From NCBI RefSeq assembly GCF_009379765.1, contig NZ_WHTD01000006.1, positions 33,451 to 97,450 on the forward strand: 64,000 bases of DNA, written 5' to 3'. Source of the DNA: Actinophytocola sp. Lineage in GTDB: Bacteria > Actinomycetota > Actinomycetes > Mycobacteriales > Pseudonocardiaceae. The notes under the pieces are model-generated. The model made no database searches. It had not been told where the DNA came from and saw only the letters and a list, made by a program, of their open reading frames with translations. Position numbers and translations under genes: made by a program. The stretch's first letter is position 1. Each line of letters begins with the position of its first letter. Shown piece by piece: positions 35,304 to 44,010 of this stretch.

Positions 35304-35615
35304 CTTGATCGCGGCCAGGCGGGCGTCCCACCGCACCGCCACCGCGGACATCCAGCGGGCCGCCGCGCCCAGCGGCTCCGGGCGGACCGTGTAGCGCATC
35401 TCCCGGCCCTGCTTGTGGCCCTCCACCAGGCCCGCCCGGTCCAGCACCGCCAGGTGCTTCACGATCGCCTGCCGCGACACCGGCAGGCGCGCGGCCAGCA
35501 CGGTCGCGGTCGCCTCGCCGCGGGCGGCCAGCTCGTCCAGCAGCAGGCGGCGGGTCGGGTCGGCGAGGGCCACCAGCACCACGGTGACCGCGTCGTCGCC
35601 GGCCAGTGCGGTCAT
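35286..35615 (-). CDS. ArsR-family winged-helix repressor
   Basis: 109 residues: LVALADPTRRLLLDELAARG, recognition helix LPVSRQAIVKHLAVLDRAGL and wing GREMRYTVRPEPL. It lacks the metal-binding ELCVC motif, placing it in the non-metal subgroup that partners with SRPBCC proteins. Its ATG overlaps the SRPBCC stop (ATGA). Likely autorepresses through the GGGTTGC sites upstream of the operon. Confidence 0.9.
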   Translation of the reverse strand: MTALAGDDAVTVVLVALADPTRRLLLDELAARGEATATVLAARLPVSRQAIVKHLAVLDRAGLVEGHKQGREMRYTVRPEPLGAAARWMSAVAVRWDARLAAIKRIAER

Positions 35616-36061
35616 CGCGACGTCAGGTACGCGCGCAGCTCGTCCAGCTCCATGCGCCAGCCGTCGGTGTTCTCGGCGATGTGGTCGGCGCGCTCGGACT
35701 CCGTGCGGTCCAGCTCGGCGAAGCCGCTCTCCACGACCCGCAACCGGGTCCCGGCACCGTCCGGGTGCAGGGTGAACTCCACCAGGGTCGTGTTGCCGGG
35801 CGTGGGCTCGACACCCGGGCGCGCCCAGCGGTAGGAGAACAGGTGCGGCTCGTCGACCTTCTCCACCACCCCGTGGACCGTGTCGACGGCCTCACCGTTG
35901 CGCCAGGTGCAGGTCATCGCGCCGCCCGGGCGCAGGTCGATGGTCGCGCCGGCGTTGCCGAACCACGTGCCGATGTGCGACGCCTCGGTCACCGCGGCCC
36001 ACACCTCGGTCACCGGCGCGTCGATGAGAATCTCCCGCTCGATCTGCGAAGGAATGGTCAT
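35612..36061 (-). CDS. SRPBCC (AHSA1/CalC-type) protein
   Basis: 149 residues from ATG 36061 (AGGAG upstream). START-like fold with IEREILIDAPVTEVWAAVTE, WFGNAGATIDLRPGGAMTCT and the C-terminal helix WRMELDELRAYL. Members bind hydrophobic ligands; with ArsR they form common two-gene modules, presumably for sensing or resistance. Ligand unknown. Confidence 0.88.
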   Translation of the reverse strand: MTIPSQIEREILIDAPVTEVWAAVTEASHIGTWFGNAGATIDLRPGGAMTCTWRNGEAVDTVHGVVEKVDEPHLFSYRWARPGVEPTPGNTTLVEFTLHPDGAGTRLRVVESGFAELDRTESERADHIAENTDGWRMELDELRAYLTSR

Positions 36062-36096
36062 GTCGGATCTCCTCCTCAACTCAACGTGCTACCGAA

Positions 36097-36138
36097 GGGT
36101 TGCACATCGAGCTACAAAAGCGCAACCCGTGGGTTGCG
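36097..36138. promoter_or_regulatory. Candidate ArsR operator with GGGTTGC half-sites
   Basis: CGCAACCC-GT-GGGTTGCG (36121-36138) is a perfect 8-bp inverted repeat, and a further GGGTTGC stands at 36097-36103. It lies between the divergent SRPBCC-arsR operon (start 36061) and lnt (start about 36160), as expected for an autoregulatory ArsR site. The assignment is inferred from position. Confidence 0.6.
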
Positions 36139-36159
36139 AATGACGGACGCCCACGGGGA

Positions 36160-37770
36160 GTGAACACGGCCACGCCGTACGCTGGCCGGGTGGTCGCACC
36201 CGCTGTGTCGCAGGAGTCGCCGGCAGCGTCCGACAAACCGGACGAACACCCGCCGCGCTGGCATGTCCTGGTCAGGGTGCTCATCGCCGCCGCCGCGGGG
36301 GTGCTGCTCTATCTCAGTGGGCCGCCGCGCACGCTCTGGTGGTTCGCGCCGATCGCGTTCGCCGTCCTCGCCTGGCTGATCCACGGGCGCCGCGCCCGCG
36401 CGGGCTTCGGTTACGCACTGTGCTTCGGCCTCGGGTACCTGGTCCCGCTGCTCGCGTGGACGGGCGAGTACGTCGGCGTCGTCGCGTGGCTGCCGCTGGC
36501 CCTCGCCGAGGCGCTGCTGGTCGGCCTGGTCGGCGCCGCGATCGCGGTGGTCGGCGTGCTGCCGGTGTGGCCGCTGTGGGCCGCCCTCCTGTGGGTGGCC
36601 GGCGAGGCGCTGCGCGCGATCTTCCCGTTCGGCGGCTTCCCGTGGGGCAACGTCGCGTTCACCCAGCCCGAGGGCGTCTACCTGCCGCTCGCCACGGTCG
36701 CCGGCGTCCCGCTCATCGGGTTCGCCGTCACGCTGACCGGGTTCGGCCTCGCCGCGCTGGCCCAGCGGCTCGTCAGTCGCGAGCTCGGGGTGCGTCAACT
36801 GCTCGCGCCCGTGCTCGCGACGCTGCTGCCGATCGCCGCCGCGTTCGGCTCGCTGCCGCTGGTCGGCACGGACGCCAACGACGGCGAGGCGACGGTCGCG
36901 GTCGTGCAGGGCAACGTGCCGCGTGCGGGCCTCGACTTCAACGCCCAGCGCCGGGCCGTGCTCGACAACCACGTCGCGCGCACCGAGAAGCTCGCCGACG
37001 ACGTCGCGGCCGGCCGGCTCGACCAGCCCGACCTCGTGATCTGGCCGGAGAACTCCTCGGACATCGACCCGTACCGCAACCCCGACGCGTGGGCCGGCAT
37101 CGTCCGCGCTGCCCAGGCCGTCAAGGCACCGATCGCCGTCGGCTCCGTGCTGGTGGGCGACGACGGCCTGCCGCGCAACACGATGCTGCTGTGGAACCCG
37201 GCGAAGGGGCCGGTCAACCAGTACACGAAACGCCAGCTGCAGCCGTTCGGCGAGACGATGCCGTGGCGGCCGTTCTTCCGGCTGTTCACCTCCACGGTGG
37301 ACCGGGCCGGCCAGTTCGTGCCGGGCACCGAGGCGACCCTCTTCGACATGGCGAACGCCCGGGTGGGCCTCGCGACGTGCTACGAGGTGGCCTTCGACGG
37401 CGTCGTGCGGGAGTCGGTGAAGGGGTCGAACCTCCTCGCGGTGCCGACGAACAACGCCACGTTCGGCTACACCGAGATGACCTACCAGCAGCTCGCGATG
37501 GACCGGGTGCGGGCCGTCGAGCACGGCCGGACCGTGGCCGTCGCGGCCACGAGCGGGGTCAGCGCGTTCGTCATGCCGGACGGCTCGGTCACCCAGCAGA
37601 CCGGGCTCTTCGTCGACGCGGCCCTGGTCCAACGGGTCCCGCTGCGGTCTACGACTACGCTGTCAGATCGACTCGGTCCGAGCCCGGAGTGGGTCATGAC
37701 GATCGCCGGGCTGGGTGCGTTCGCCTTCGCGATCACCGTGCGGCGGCGCAGGCGGTCGAGCAAAGCCTGA
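36160..37770 (+). CDS. lnt: Apolipoprotein N-acyltransferase
   Basis: About 536 residues. Seven or so N-terminal membrane helices, then a nitrilase domain with the catalytic triad: Glu in [14 protein letters not shown], Lys in the neighbourhood of [15 protein letters not shown] and Cys in [12 protein letters not shown]. It adds a third acyl chain to lipoproteins. GTG 36160 or GTG 36190 could start it; neither has an ideal ribosome site. It precedes the polyprenol-phosphate mannose synthase gene, the two halves that are fused as Ppm1 in Mycobacterium tuberculosis. Confidence 0.9.
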   Translation: MNTATPYAGRVVAPAVSQESPAASDKPDEHPPRWHVLVRVLIAAAAGVLLYLSGPPRTLWWFAPIAFAVLAWLIHGRRARAGFGYALCFGLGYLVPLLAWTGEYVGVVAWLPLALAEALLVGLVGAAIAVVGVLPVWPLWAALLWVAGEALRAIFPFGGFPWGNVAFTQPEGVYLPLATVAGVPLIGFAVTLTGFGLAALAQRLVSRELGVRQLLAPVLATLLPIAAAFGSLPLVGTDANDGEATVAVVQGNVPRAGLDFNAQRRAVLDNHVARTEKLADDVAAGRLDQPDLVIWPENSSDIDPYRNPDAWAGIVRAAQAVKAPIAVGSVLVGDDGLPRNTMLLWNPAKGPVNQYTKRQLQPFGETMPWRPFFRLFTSTVDRAGQFVPGTEATLFDMANARVGLATCYEVAFDGVVRESVKGSNLLAVPTNNATFGYTEMTYQQLAMDRVRAVEHGRTVAVAATSGVSAFVMPDGSVTQQTGLFVDAALVQRVPLRSTTTLSDRLGPSPEWVMTIAGLGAFAFAITVRRRRRSSKA

Positions 37771-37813
37771 CAAAGTTGCGGCGCGCCCGCGCCGGCGAGG
37801 AGGAGAACGACGT

Positions 37814-38569
37814 ATGGCAGACCAGCTCGAGCCGGTGCTGGTGGTTGTCCCGACCTACAACGAGCGGGACAACCTCGAGCCGATCGTGACCCGGCTGCAT
37901 GCGACGCTGCCGAAGGCGCACGTCCTCGTCGTCGACGACGGCAGCCCGGACGGCACCGGCGAGATAGCCGATGAGCTGGCCAAGGACGACGAGCGGGTGC
38001 ACGTCATGCACCGCACGGAGAAGAACGGCCTCGGGGCCGCCTACGTCGCCGGGTTCCGGTGGGGGCTGGACCGGGACTACGCCGTGCTGGTCGAGATGGA
38101 CGCCGACGGCTCGCACGCGCCGGAGGACCTGCCCCGGATCCTGGACGCGCTGACCGACGCCGACCTCGCGATCGGCTCGCGGTACGTGCCGGGCGGCAAG
38201 GTGGTCAACTGGCCGGCACGGCGGGAGTTCTTCTCCCGGGGCGCCAACCTGTACTCGCGGCTGGCGCTCGGCGCGAAGATCAAGGACATCACGGCGGGCT
38301 ACCGCGCGTACCGGCGGGCGGCGCTGGAGAAGATCCGGATCGACAACGTGGCCTCGCAGGGCTACTGCTTCCAGATCGACCTCGGCTGGCGCACGATCGA
38401 GGCAGGGTTCACGGTCGTCGAGGTGCCGATCACGTTCACCGAGCGGGAGCACGGCGTGTCGAAGATGACCGGCGACGTCATCCGCGAGGCGCTGATCCGG
38501 GTGACGAAGTGGGGCCTGCGCCGCCGGGGCAACCAGCTGAGGTCGCTGTTCACCCGGCGATCCGCGTGA
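37814..38569 (+). CDS. ppm1: Polyprenol-phosphate mannosyltransferase (Ppm1/DPM1-like)
   Basis: 251 residues. GT2 fold: [34 protein letters not shown] and the metal-binding [13 protein letters not shown], then [17 protein letters not shown]. It transfers mannose from GDP-mannose to a polyprenyl phosphate for lipoglycan and protein O-mannosylation. ATG 37814 follows GAGGAGGAG. No C-terminal membrane domain, consistent with partnership with Lnt as in actinomycetes. Confidence 0.92.
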   Translation: MADQLEPVLVVVPTYNERDNLEPIVTRLHATLPKAHVLVVDDGSPDGTGEIADELAKDDERVHVMHRTEKNGLGAAYVAGFRWGLDRDYAVLVEMDADGSHAPEDLPRILDALTDADLAIGSRYVPGGKVVNWPARREFFSRGANLYSRLALGAKIKDITAGYRAYRRAALEKIRIDNVASQGYCFQIDLGWRTIEAGFTVVEVPITFTEREHGVSKMTGDVIREALIRVTKWGLRRRGNQLRSLFTRRSA

Positions 38570-38925
38570 CGCACGACGTCATCGGGGAATGGCGTTGGGG
38601 TGCGGAGCTCGACTCGGTGGTGGTCGCACCGAAGTCGCACCGGGTGGTGTTCGAGAACGAGCATGTGCGGGTGCTGGAGATCGAGGTCCAGCCCGGCTCG
38701 CGCGAGCCGGAGCACACGCACCGCCTGCCGAGCGTGATGATGACCGACCGGCCGGCCAGGATCCGTTACCGCATCGGCGACGAGGTGATCTTCGAGTCGC
38801 CGGACCCGCTACCGCCGCCCGTGGAGCTGACCGCCACCTGGTACGGCCCCCAGGGCCCGCACTCGGTGGAGAACATCGACACGGTCCCGATGCGCGCGAT
38901 CCGGGTGGAGCTCAAGGACGCCTGA
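38566..38925 (+). CDS. Small cupin-like protein
   Basis: 119 residues; GTG overlaps the ppm1 stop (GTGA). A single double-stranded beta-helix is suggested by [20 protein letters not shown], then [14 protein letters not shown] with cupin-like histidines, and [11 protein letters not shown] at the end. Probably co-translated with ppm1; its link to glycolipid synthesis is unknown. A strong hairpin follows immediately. Confidence 0.75.
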   Translation: MTHDVIGEWRWGAELDSVVVAPKSHRVVFENEHVRVLEIEVQPGSREPEHTHRLPSVMMTDRPARIRYRIGDEVIFESPDPLPPPVELTATWYGPQGPHSVENIDTVPMRAIRVELKDA

Positions 38926-38975
38926 CGCCGAATGCCACACCGGGACGGGCTGGTCCCTGGTGTGGCATTCGGCGT
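38925..38975. terminator. Long perfect hairpin between convergent genes
   Basis: ACGCCGAATGCCACACC (38925-38941) pairs exactly with GGTGTGGCATTCGGCGT (38959-38975); GGGAC/GTCCC inside the loop extends the stem. It stands between the cupin and rbpA stops and should terminate both. Confidence 0.9.
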
Positions 38976-38994
38976 GGGTAAGCCGCGGGAGGGC

Positions 38995-39339
38995 TTACGC
39001 GGATCGGCTGCGACGGACCTTCAGCTCCTGCAGGCGCTCGGCCAGCAGGTCCTCCAGCTCGGGGATGGAACGGCGCTCCAGCAGCATGTCCCAGTGGGTG
39101 CGCGGGGGCTTGACCTTCTTGGCCTCCGGCTCGGTGCCGTCGATCAGCTTCGAGGCGGTGCCATGGAGGCGGCACTCCCACATCGCCGGGACGTCGGCGT
39201 CGTCCGAGAAGGGGACCTCGAACTCGTGGTCCTTGGGACACGCGTAGCGGATGGTGCGGCGTGGTGCGAGATCGTGGTTACGATCTGTCTCGTAGCTGAC
39301 CGCGCCAAGTCGGCTTCCACGGAGTACACGGTCGGCCAT
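38995..39339 (-). CDS. rbpA: RNA polymerase-binding protein RbpA
   Basis: 114 residues. MADRVLRGSRLGAVSYETDR and RTIRYACPKDHEFEVPFSDD are the conserved core; the second cysteine of the zinc-like site lies in WECRLHG. RbpA binds the RNA polymerase and principal sigma factor and stimulates transcription in actinobacteria. ATG 39339 follows AAAGGATG. A SigR-type promoter lies upstream. Confidence 0.95.
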   Translation of the reverse strand: MADRVLRGSRLGAVSYETDRNHDLAPRRTIRYACPKDHEFEVPFSDDADVPAMWECRLHGTASKLIDGTEPEAKKVKPPRTHWDMLLERRSIPELEDLLAERLQELKVRRSRSA

Positions 39340-39394
39340 CGTGACATCCTTTCGTTCGGCTCCCGCTGGAGCCAGGGTCGTGCTCACCAAGAGC

Positions 39395-39420
39395 AACGCT
39401 GGTGTGGGTCGATTCGTTCC
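39395..39420 (-). promoter_or_regulatory. SigR-type promoter of rbpA
   Basis: On the minus strand GGAAC (39420-39416) is followed after exactly 18 bases by GTT (39397-39395), matching the Streptomyces SigR consensus GGAAT-N18-GTT. rbpA is a known SigR target in Streptomyces, so thiol stress control is likely conserved. Confidence 0.7.
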
Positions 39421-39576
39421 CACCTGCCACACGTGGTTGCTCTGGGTGACCTGCGTCAGCCCCACAACTTAAGCTTCCACCGTTGAGAGGGCGCTTAAAC
39501 GTGTTCGTGACGCAGCTGTCTCAGGTTTGGTCGCAATCATCGCCCATGTGGGGGATGAGGCTGCGCCTGATGGCCG

Positions 39577-40338
39577 TCAGGCCAGACTGAGTTGTCCCTT
39601 CGCGGCCACATTGGGGCCGAGATCGCCCAACCGGAAGTGTCGGCGGCATAAAACCTGGTAACGGACCGTAGTCGCCCTCGCGGATTCGGACAACGCACGT
39701 TCCGTGTCTGTCGTATCCGCTACGAGTACGGTGTCGCCGGCCCGCATCACCGCGCCGTCCACGACCCGCGCGTTGAACCGCGCCGGCAGCCCGCACCAGC
39801 ACAGCACGTCGACCTGCACCGGCTCCAGCTCGTCGGCCAGCTCGAACAGCCGGCGCGACCCCGGGAACAGCTCGCTGCGGAAGTCCGTCGCGATGCCGAA
39901 GCAGTACACGTCGACCTGCACGTCGTCGGCGAGCTCGGCCAGCTGGTCGACCTGCTGGGGGGTGAGGAACTGGGCCTCGTCGACGATCAGGTAGTCGACC
40001 CGGCTGCCGGCGGCCCACCGCTCCCGCACGAGGTCGCGCAGGTCGATCCCGGCGTGCACCTCGATCGCGGTGCGCGTGATGCCGATCCGGCTCGAGATCT
40101 GCGGCTTGCCGGACCGGTCCAGGTGCACCAGCAGCAGCCCCTTGCGACCCTGTCGTGCGTGGTTGTGGTCGACCTGCAGCGCCAGCGTCGACTTCCCGCA
40201 GTCCATCGGCCCGTAGTAGAACCGCAGGTGCCCGATCACCGGCACGGCTCGGCGCGACCCCGCGGCGGGCACCGCGGACAGCGCGTCGGTCGGGTCGGTG
40301 ACGGTCGGGTAGTCGAGGTTCGGCGGGATCGGCTCCAC
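39577..40338 (-). CDS. tdk: Thymidine kinase
   Basis: 253 residues. P-loop FYYGPMDCGKSTLALQ, Walker B-like YLIVDEAQFL and the lasso/zinc cysteines CWCGLPARFNAR and CRRHF identify a TK1-type thymidine kinase, which makes dTMP by salvage. The N-terminal 35 residues are a Pro-rich extension that may be non-functional or indicate a later start. Note GIATDFRSELFPGS before the active loop. Confidence 0.92.
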   Translation of the reverse strand: MEPIPPNLDYPTVTDPTDALSAVPAAGSRRAVPVIGHLRFYYGPMDCGKSTLALQVDHNHARQGRKGLLLVHLDRSGKPQISSRIGITRTAIEVHAGIDLRDLVRERWAAGSRVDYLIVDEAQFLTPQQVDQLAELADDVQVDVYCFGIATDFRSELFPGSRRLFELADELEPVQVDVLCWCGLPARFNARVVDGAVMRAGDTVLVADTTDTERALSESARATTVRYQVLCRRHFRLGDLGPNVAAKGQLSLA

Positions 40339-40365
40339 GGACCGGCAGCCTATCGACAGGACCGG

Positions 40366-41793
40366 CTACAGGACGGCGGGCTCCGGGTTGCCGACCGCGC
40401 GGATGGCCCTGCGGACCGGCACGAAGAACATCAGCACCAGGCCGACCGCGAAGAACACCACCAGCGAGATGATCGCCGGCCGGTACGAGCCGGTCGCGCC
40501 CGCGACCGCGGCGAACAGCAGCGGACCCATCCACGACGTCGCCCGCTCGCCGATCTCGTAGATCGAGAAGTACTGCGCCTCCTTGCCCGGCGGCACCATC
40601 TGGCTGAACAGCGACCGGGACAGCGCGTTGGTCCCACCCAGCACCAGGCCGATGCCGGCCGCGAGGAGGTAGAACTGCAGCGCCTGGCCGGCCTGCACGA
40701 AATATGCGGCGCCGATCACGACCAGCCACACGGACAGGCTGATCATGATCGTCCTCTTGGCGCCGAGCCTGCGGGCGACGAGGCCGTGCAGCACGCCGCC
40801 GAAGAACGCCACGAACTGCACGATGAGGATCGTCGAGATCAGCACCGTGTCCTCGAAGTTCAGCTCCTCGCTGCCGTACTGCGCGGACACGTTGGCGACC
40901 GTCGCGATGCCGTCGGTGTAGATCAGGTAGGTGCCGAGGAACGCGAGCGTCAGTGGGTAGGCGCGGGCGAGCTTGATCGTGTTGCCGAGCTCGCGGAAGC
41001 CACCCCTCAGCACCCCGGCGCCGTGCTCGCCGCCATGCGGGCGCTGGTGGTTCTTCAGGCGCCGCAACGGGATCAGCGTGAACGCCGCCCACCAGATGCC
41101 CGACATGAGGAACGCGATCTGCGCGGCGTTGCCCTCGGAGAGCCCGAGCGAGTCGTGTGCGAGGTAGATGGCGAGCTGCAGCAGGAGCGCGGTCCCGCTG
41201 CCGAGGTAGCCGAACGCCCAGCCCTTGGTCGAGAGGCCGTCGCGCTCGTCGGCGGTCGCGATCTCCGGGATGAACGAGTAGTAGATCACCACCGACGTGC
41301 CGTAGCCGATGTTGCCGAGGATGAACAGGATCACGCCGAGCTGCCAGTTCGTCCCGGCCACCAGCGACATCAGCGCGGTCGCCGCCGCGCCGCCGAACGC
41401 GGACACGGCGAGCATCCGCTTCTTGTTCTGCGTCCGGTCGGCGATCGCGCCCATCAGCGGCACGATCAGCACCTGGACGACCGTGGCGACGGCCAGCAGG
41501 TAGCCCCACAGCGTGCCGGCCTGGAAGTGCAGGCCGAACACGTCGATCTGGCAGTCGAGGAGCTTGTTCGTGCCGCCGTCGCCGTCCGAGGGGCACGGGT
41601 TGGGCCCGTTGGTCGCCTTGTCCGCGAGGGCGGCGTCGCCGGCCACCGACGTGAGGTAGAGAGCGCCGAACACGGTGATGACCGAGGTCGGGAACACCGA
41701 GTTGGCCCAGTCGTACCAGACCCATCCGCGCTGCTCACGGCGCCGGTCGGGCGCGCTGCCCACCGTCTCGGGGCTGTCGTCCACGACACTCAT
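40366..41793 (-). CDS. MFS transporter, UMF1 family
   Basis: 475 residues with about 12 membrane segments. The start WVWYDWANSVFPTSVITVFG is the UMF1/Atg22-like signature, and IADRTQNKKRML is the MFS loop 2-3 motif. A large loop with a cysteine pair (CPSDGDGGTNKLLDCQ) follows helix 1. Function of the family is not settled; amino acid or drug efflux is possible. Confidence 0.85.
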   Translation of the reverse strand: MSVVDDSPETVGSAPDRRREQRGWVWYDWANSVFPTSVITVFGALYLTSVAGDAALADKATNGPNPCPSDGDGGTNKLLDCQIDVFGLHFQAGTLWGYLLAVATVVQVLIVPLMGAIADRTQNKKRMLAVSAFGGAAATALMSLVAGTNWQLGVILFILGNIGYGTSVVIYYSFIPEIATADERDGLSTKGWAFGYLGSGTALLLQLAIYLAHDSLGLSEGNAAQIAFLMSGIWWAAFTLIPLRRLKNHQRPHGGEHGAGVLRGGFRELGNTIKLARAYPLTLAFLGTYLIYTDGIATVANVSAQYGSEELNFEDTVLISTILIVQFVAFFGGVLHGLVARRLGAKRTIMISLSVWLVVIGAAYFVQAGQALQFYLLAAGIGLVLGGTNALSRSLFSQMVPPGKEAQYFSIYEIGERATSWMGPLLFAAVAGATGSYRPAIISLVVFFAVGLVLMFFVPVRRAIRAVGNPEPAVL

Positions 41794-41964
41794 CGATCCT
41801 CCATCTGCGGGCTGGCACGCGGGACCTTATCTGTCGGCCGGCCGAGGATGATCGACTCCCGTGACCTGATGCCAAACGGTGCTCTACCAGCCGGGAAATG
41901 TTCAGCGTGTCGCTACCGGGCCGCGTATGAGTGACGTGTGATGCTTGTGTGTTGAAAGTTGCGG

Positions 41965-41993
41965 TTGTGACTTCTGTGACTGTCGCTTACCGT
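41965..41993 (+). promoter_or_regulatory. Vegetative promoter of the Rpf-like gene
   Basis: TTGTGA (41965-41970), 17 bases, TACCGT (41988-41993). The ATG at 42001 lies 7 bases after the -10, so the transcript should be leaderless, consistent with the absence of a Shine-Dalgarno. Confidence 0.6.
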
Positions 41994-42000
41994 CCGATGC

Positions 42001-42672
42001 ATGAGCGGTAGGCGTGTCTTCGTCGGATTTGTCCTAACTCTCATGGCCACTGTGCTGGTCTCCGCCGGTGTTCAGCTCGCCATGGCCGGGACGGCCGCCG
42101 CCGACCCGCCGTCGAGCGCGTGGGCGAAGCTGCGGATGTGCGAGGCCAGCGGCCGCTACGACATCGTCGCGTCGCACGGCGGCTACTACGGCGCTTACCA
42201 GTTCGACCTGCCGACGTGGCGCAGCGTCGGCGGCAGCGGCTACCCGCACCGGGCGAGCCCCGCCGAGCAGGACTTCCGGGCGCTCTACCTCTACCGGATG
42301 CGCGGTTGGCAGCCGTGGGTCTGCGCCCGCAAGCTCGGCCTGCGGGCGGACGGCGACGCGCGGAGCAAGCGGGTGCCGACCCGGGCCGAGGCCGCCTACA
42401 TCGGCGGCGGCGGCGCGCCCGCCCCGGTGCCGCCGTCCGGGATGCCGGCATGGCCGGGCCGGGTGTACGCCTACGGCGACTGCGCCCCGGCACTGCGGAC
42501 CTGGCAGCTGCGGATGAACAAGTACGGCTACGACTTCGAGGGCACCGGCTGCTACTACGCCGAGACCCGCGCGGCGGTCCTGGCGCTGCAACGGGCCAAC
42601 GGCATCAAGGACTCCGGGCTGCTCGGCCCGAAGACCTGGGAGGCGGCGTGGAAGGGGAAGCCGCCGCGCTGA
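42001..42672 (+). CDS. Rpf-like transglycosylase with peptidoglycan-binding domain
   Basis: 223 residues. Signal peptide (FVLTLMATVLVSAGVQLAMA), a transglycosylase-like domain (SAWAKLRMCEASGRYDIVAS, with the catalytic Glu in CEASG, then GYYGAYQFDLPTWRSVGG), and a C-terminal peptidoglycan-binding module (GPKTWEAAW end). Cleaves peptidoglycan during growth or spore resuscitation. No c-di-AMP riboswitch is evident in the short upstream region. Confidence 0.85.
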   Translation: MSGRRVFVGFVLTLMATVLVSAGVQLAMAGTAAADPPSSAWAKLRMCEASGRYDIVASHGGYYGAYQFDLPTWRSVGGSGYPHRASPAEQDFRALYLYRMRGWQPWVCARKLGLRADGDARSKRVPTRAEAAYIGGGGAPAPVPPSGMPAWPGRVYAYGDCAPALRTWQLRMNKYGYDFEGTGCYYAETRAAVLALQRANGIKDSGLLGPKTWEAAWKGKPPR

Positions 42673-42681
42673 GCGGCCGGG

Positions 42682-43262
42682 TCAGCGGTTGGCTCGGGCG
42701 TACCGACGCCCGAGCCACACCGCGAAGCCGATCGTCGCCGCGCCGCCCAGCACGACCAGGCCAACGGGCAGGTTGGCGGCCGGCCCGTCCGCGGCGTCGA
42801 CTCGACCGGGACCGCGAGGCCCGTCGGCTCGGTCATTCTCTCGTGGTGCCCGACCGGCGGCACGCGTGTCGCATCCGGTGCGCTTGGCGGGAACGACGGC
42901 GCGTGCTCGCCCCACTCCCACGGGGTCCGATACGCCAGCTCGCTCGGTGTGATCACCACGCCCCCGGGCACGGTGATCGTCGCGACCGACATGTCCGCCC
43001 CGAGGACACCCTGGGTGGCCGACACCGTCCAGGTGTCCTCGAACGGGAGCGTGACCTCGGCCGCGTAGTGGCCCTCCGACGACATCGGCCGGCCGGGGAA
43101 CGCGATGGAGAGGCCCTCGCCACTGGTCAGCTGCGGGGCGGTCGAGCCGGGGTCGGCGGGCTGGTAGGGGTACGAGCCGTGCTGGAGGACCCACTAGCCG
43201 AACGTGTAGGTCACGCCGGGCTCGATCATCGCCGGCAGCGGTACGAGGACGCGCCGCGTCAC
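42682..43262 (-). pseudogene. Dead tandem copy of the neighbouring secreted protein
   Basis: The reading frame parallels the 43259-43924 protein: PAMIEPGVTYTFG then an in-frame TAG where the intact copy has Tyr, WVLQHGSYPYQPADP, ATITVPGGVVITPSELAYRT and, after a frameshift near 42790, NLPVGLVVLGGAATIGFAVW. The signal peptide has been deleted (TRRVLV joins directly to PLPAMIE). Three separate lesions make this a clear pseudogene. Confidence 0.85.
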
Positions 43263-43924
43263 GTCGCCTTGTTCGAGCGGACGTACCGGCGGCCCAGCCA
43301 GACGGCGAAGCCCACCGTCGCGACGCCGCCCAGGATCACGAGGCCGACCGGCAGCGACGAGCCGGGCTCGTCGATCGCGGCGTCGTTGCTGCGGGGCGCC
43401 ACCTGTGGCGCCACGCTCTCCGAGGTGGGTGCCGCCCCCGGGCCGGCCATGCTCGCGTCCGGTGCGGTGGGCGGGAACGACGGCTGGATCACGCCCCAGT
43501 CGTAGGGCGCGCGCTTCTGCATGTCGCTCGGCGCGATCTCCACGCCGCCCGGCACGGTGACCGTCGCGACGAGGGCGTCGGGCATGAGGATGTCGTGCTT
43601 CGAGCTGATCGTCCACGTGCCGTCGTGCGGGAACAGGACCTCCGTCGAGTAGTGGCCCTTCGTCATGCTCGGCGTCCCGGTGAACTCGACCTCCTCGCCC
43701 TTCTCGTCGGTCGCGAGTAGCGCGGTCGGCCCGAGGTCGCCGCCCATGTACGGGTACGAGCCGTGCTGGAGGATCCAGTAGCCGAACGTGTAGGTCACGC
43801 CCTGCTCGATCATCGCCGGCGGCGGGTCCAGCAACGTCTCCTCCCAGTTGCCGGCCTGCGCGGTCGACGTGGCCAGCAGCCCGCTGGCCAGTACGGTGCC
43901 CAGCACCACCAGGATTCTCTTCAT
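43259..43924 (-). CDS. Secreted, C-terminally membrane-anchored protein of unknown function
   Basis: 221 residues. Signal peptide MKRILVVLGTVLASGLLATS, an Ig/FixH-like beta domain (VTYTFGYWILQHGSYPYMGG, then TWTISSKHDILMPDALVATV), a Pro/Ala linker and a C-terminal helix LPVGLVILGGVATVGFAVWL followed by basic residues: sorted through the membrane with its domain outside. I do not recognise a named family. Its damaged copy lies directly downstream. Confidence 0.7.
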   Translation of the reverse strand: MKRILVVLGTVLASGLLATSTAQAGNWEETLLDPPPAMIEQGVTYTFGYWILQHGSYPYMGGDLGPTALLATDEKGEEVEFTGTPSMTKGHYSTEVLFPHDGTWTISSKHDILMPDALVATVTVPGGVEIAPSDMQKRAPYDWGVIQPSFPPTAPDASMAGPGAAPTSESVAPQVAPRSNDAAIDEPGSSLPVGLVILGGVATVGFAVWLGRRYVRSNKAT

Positions 43925-43982
43925 GCCATGACTACACCGCCGCGCCCGCGCCGGTTCCGCGCCGATCTCGCGTGTACTGGGC

Positions 43983-44010
43983 GGAACCCCGGCGGGCCGG
44001 CCGGTGTATC
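43983..44010 (+). promoter_or_regulatory. ECF-type promoter of the sigma gene
   Basis: GGAACC (43983-43988), 16 bases, TGTATC (44005-44010) resembles ECF sigma promoters with GGAAC -35 boxes, suggesting autoregulation by the sigma factor that follows. If used, transcription starts after the GTG at 44004, which has consequences for the start codon. Confidence 0.55.

Noticed and set aside
39521..41725. 734-codon minus-strand frame across tdk and the MFS gene
   Set aside because: Out-of-phase shadow of two real minus-strand genes.
41794..42000. c-di-AMP (ydaO) riboswitch before the Rpf-like gene
   Set aside because: A good promoter ends 7 bases before the ATG, leaving no leader for a riboswitch.
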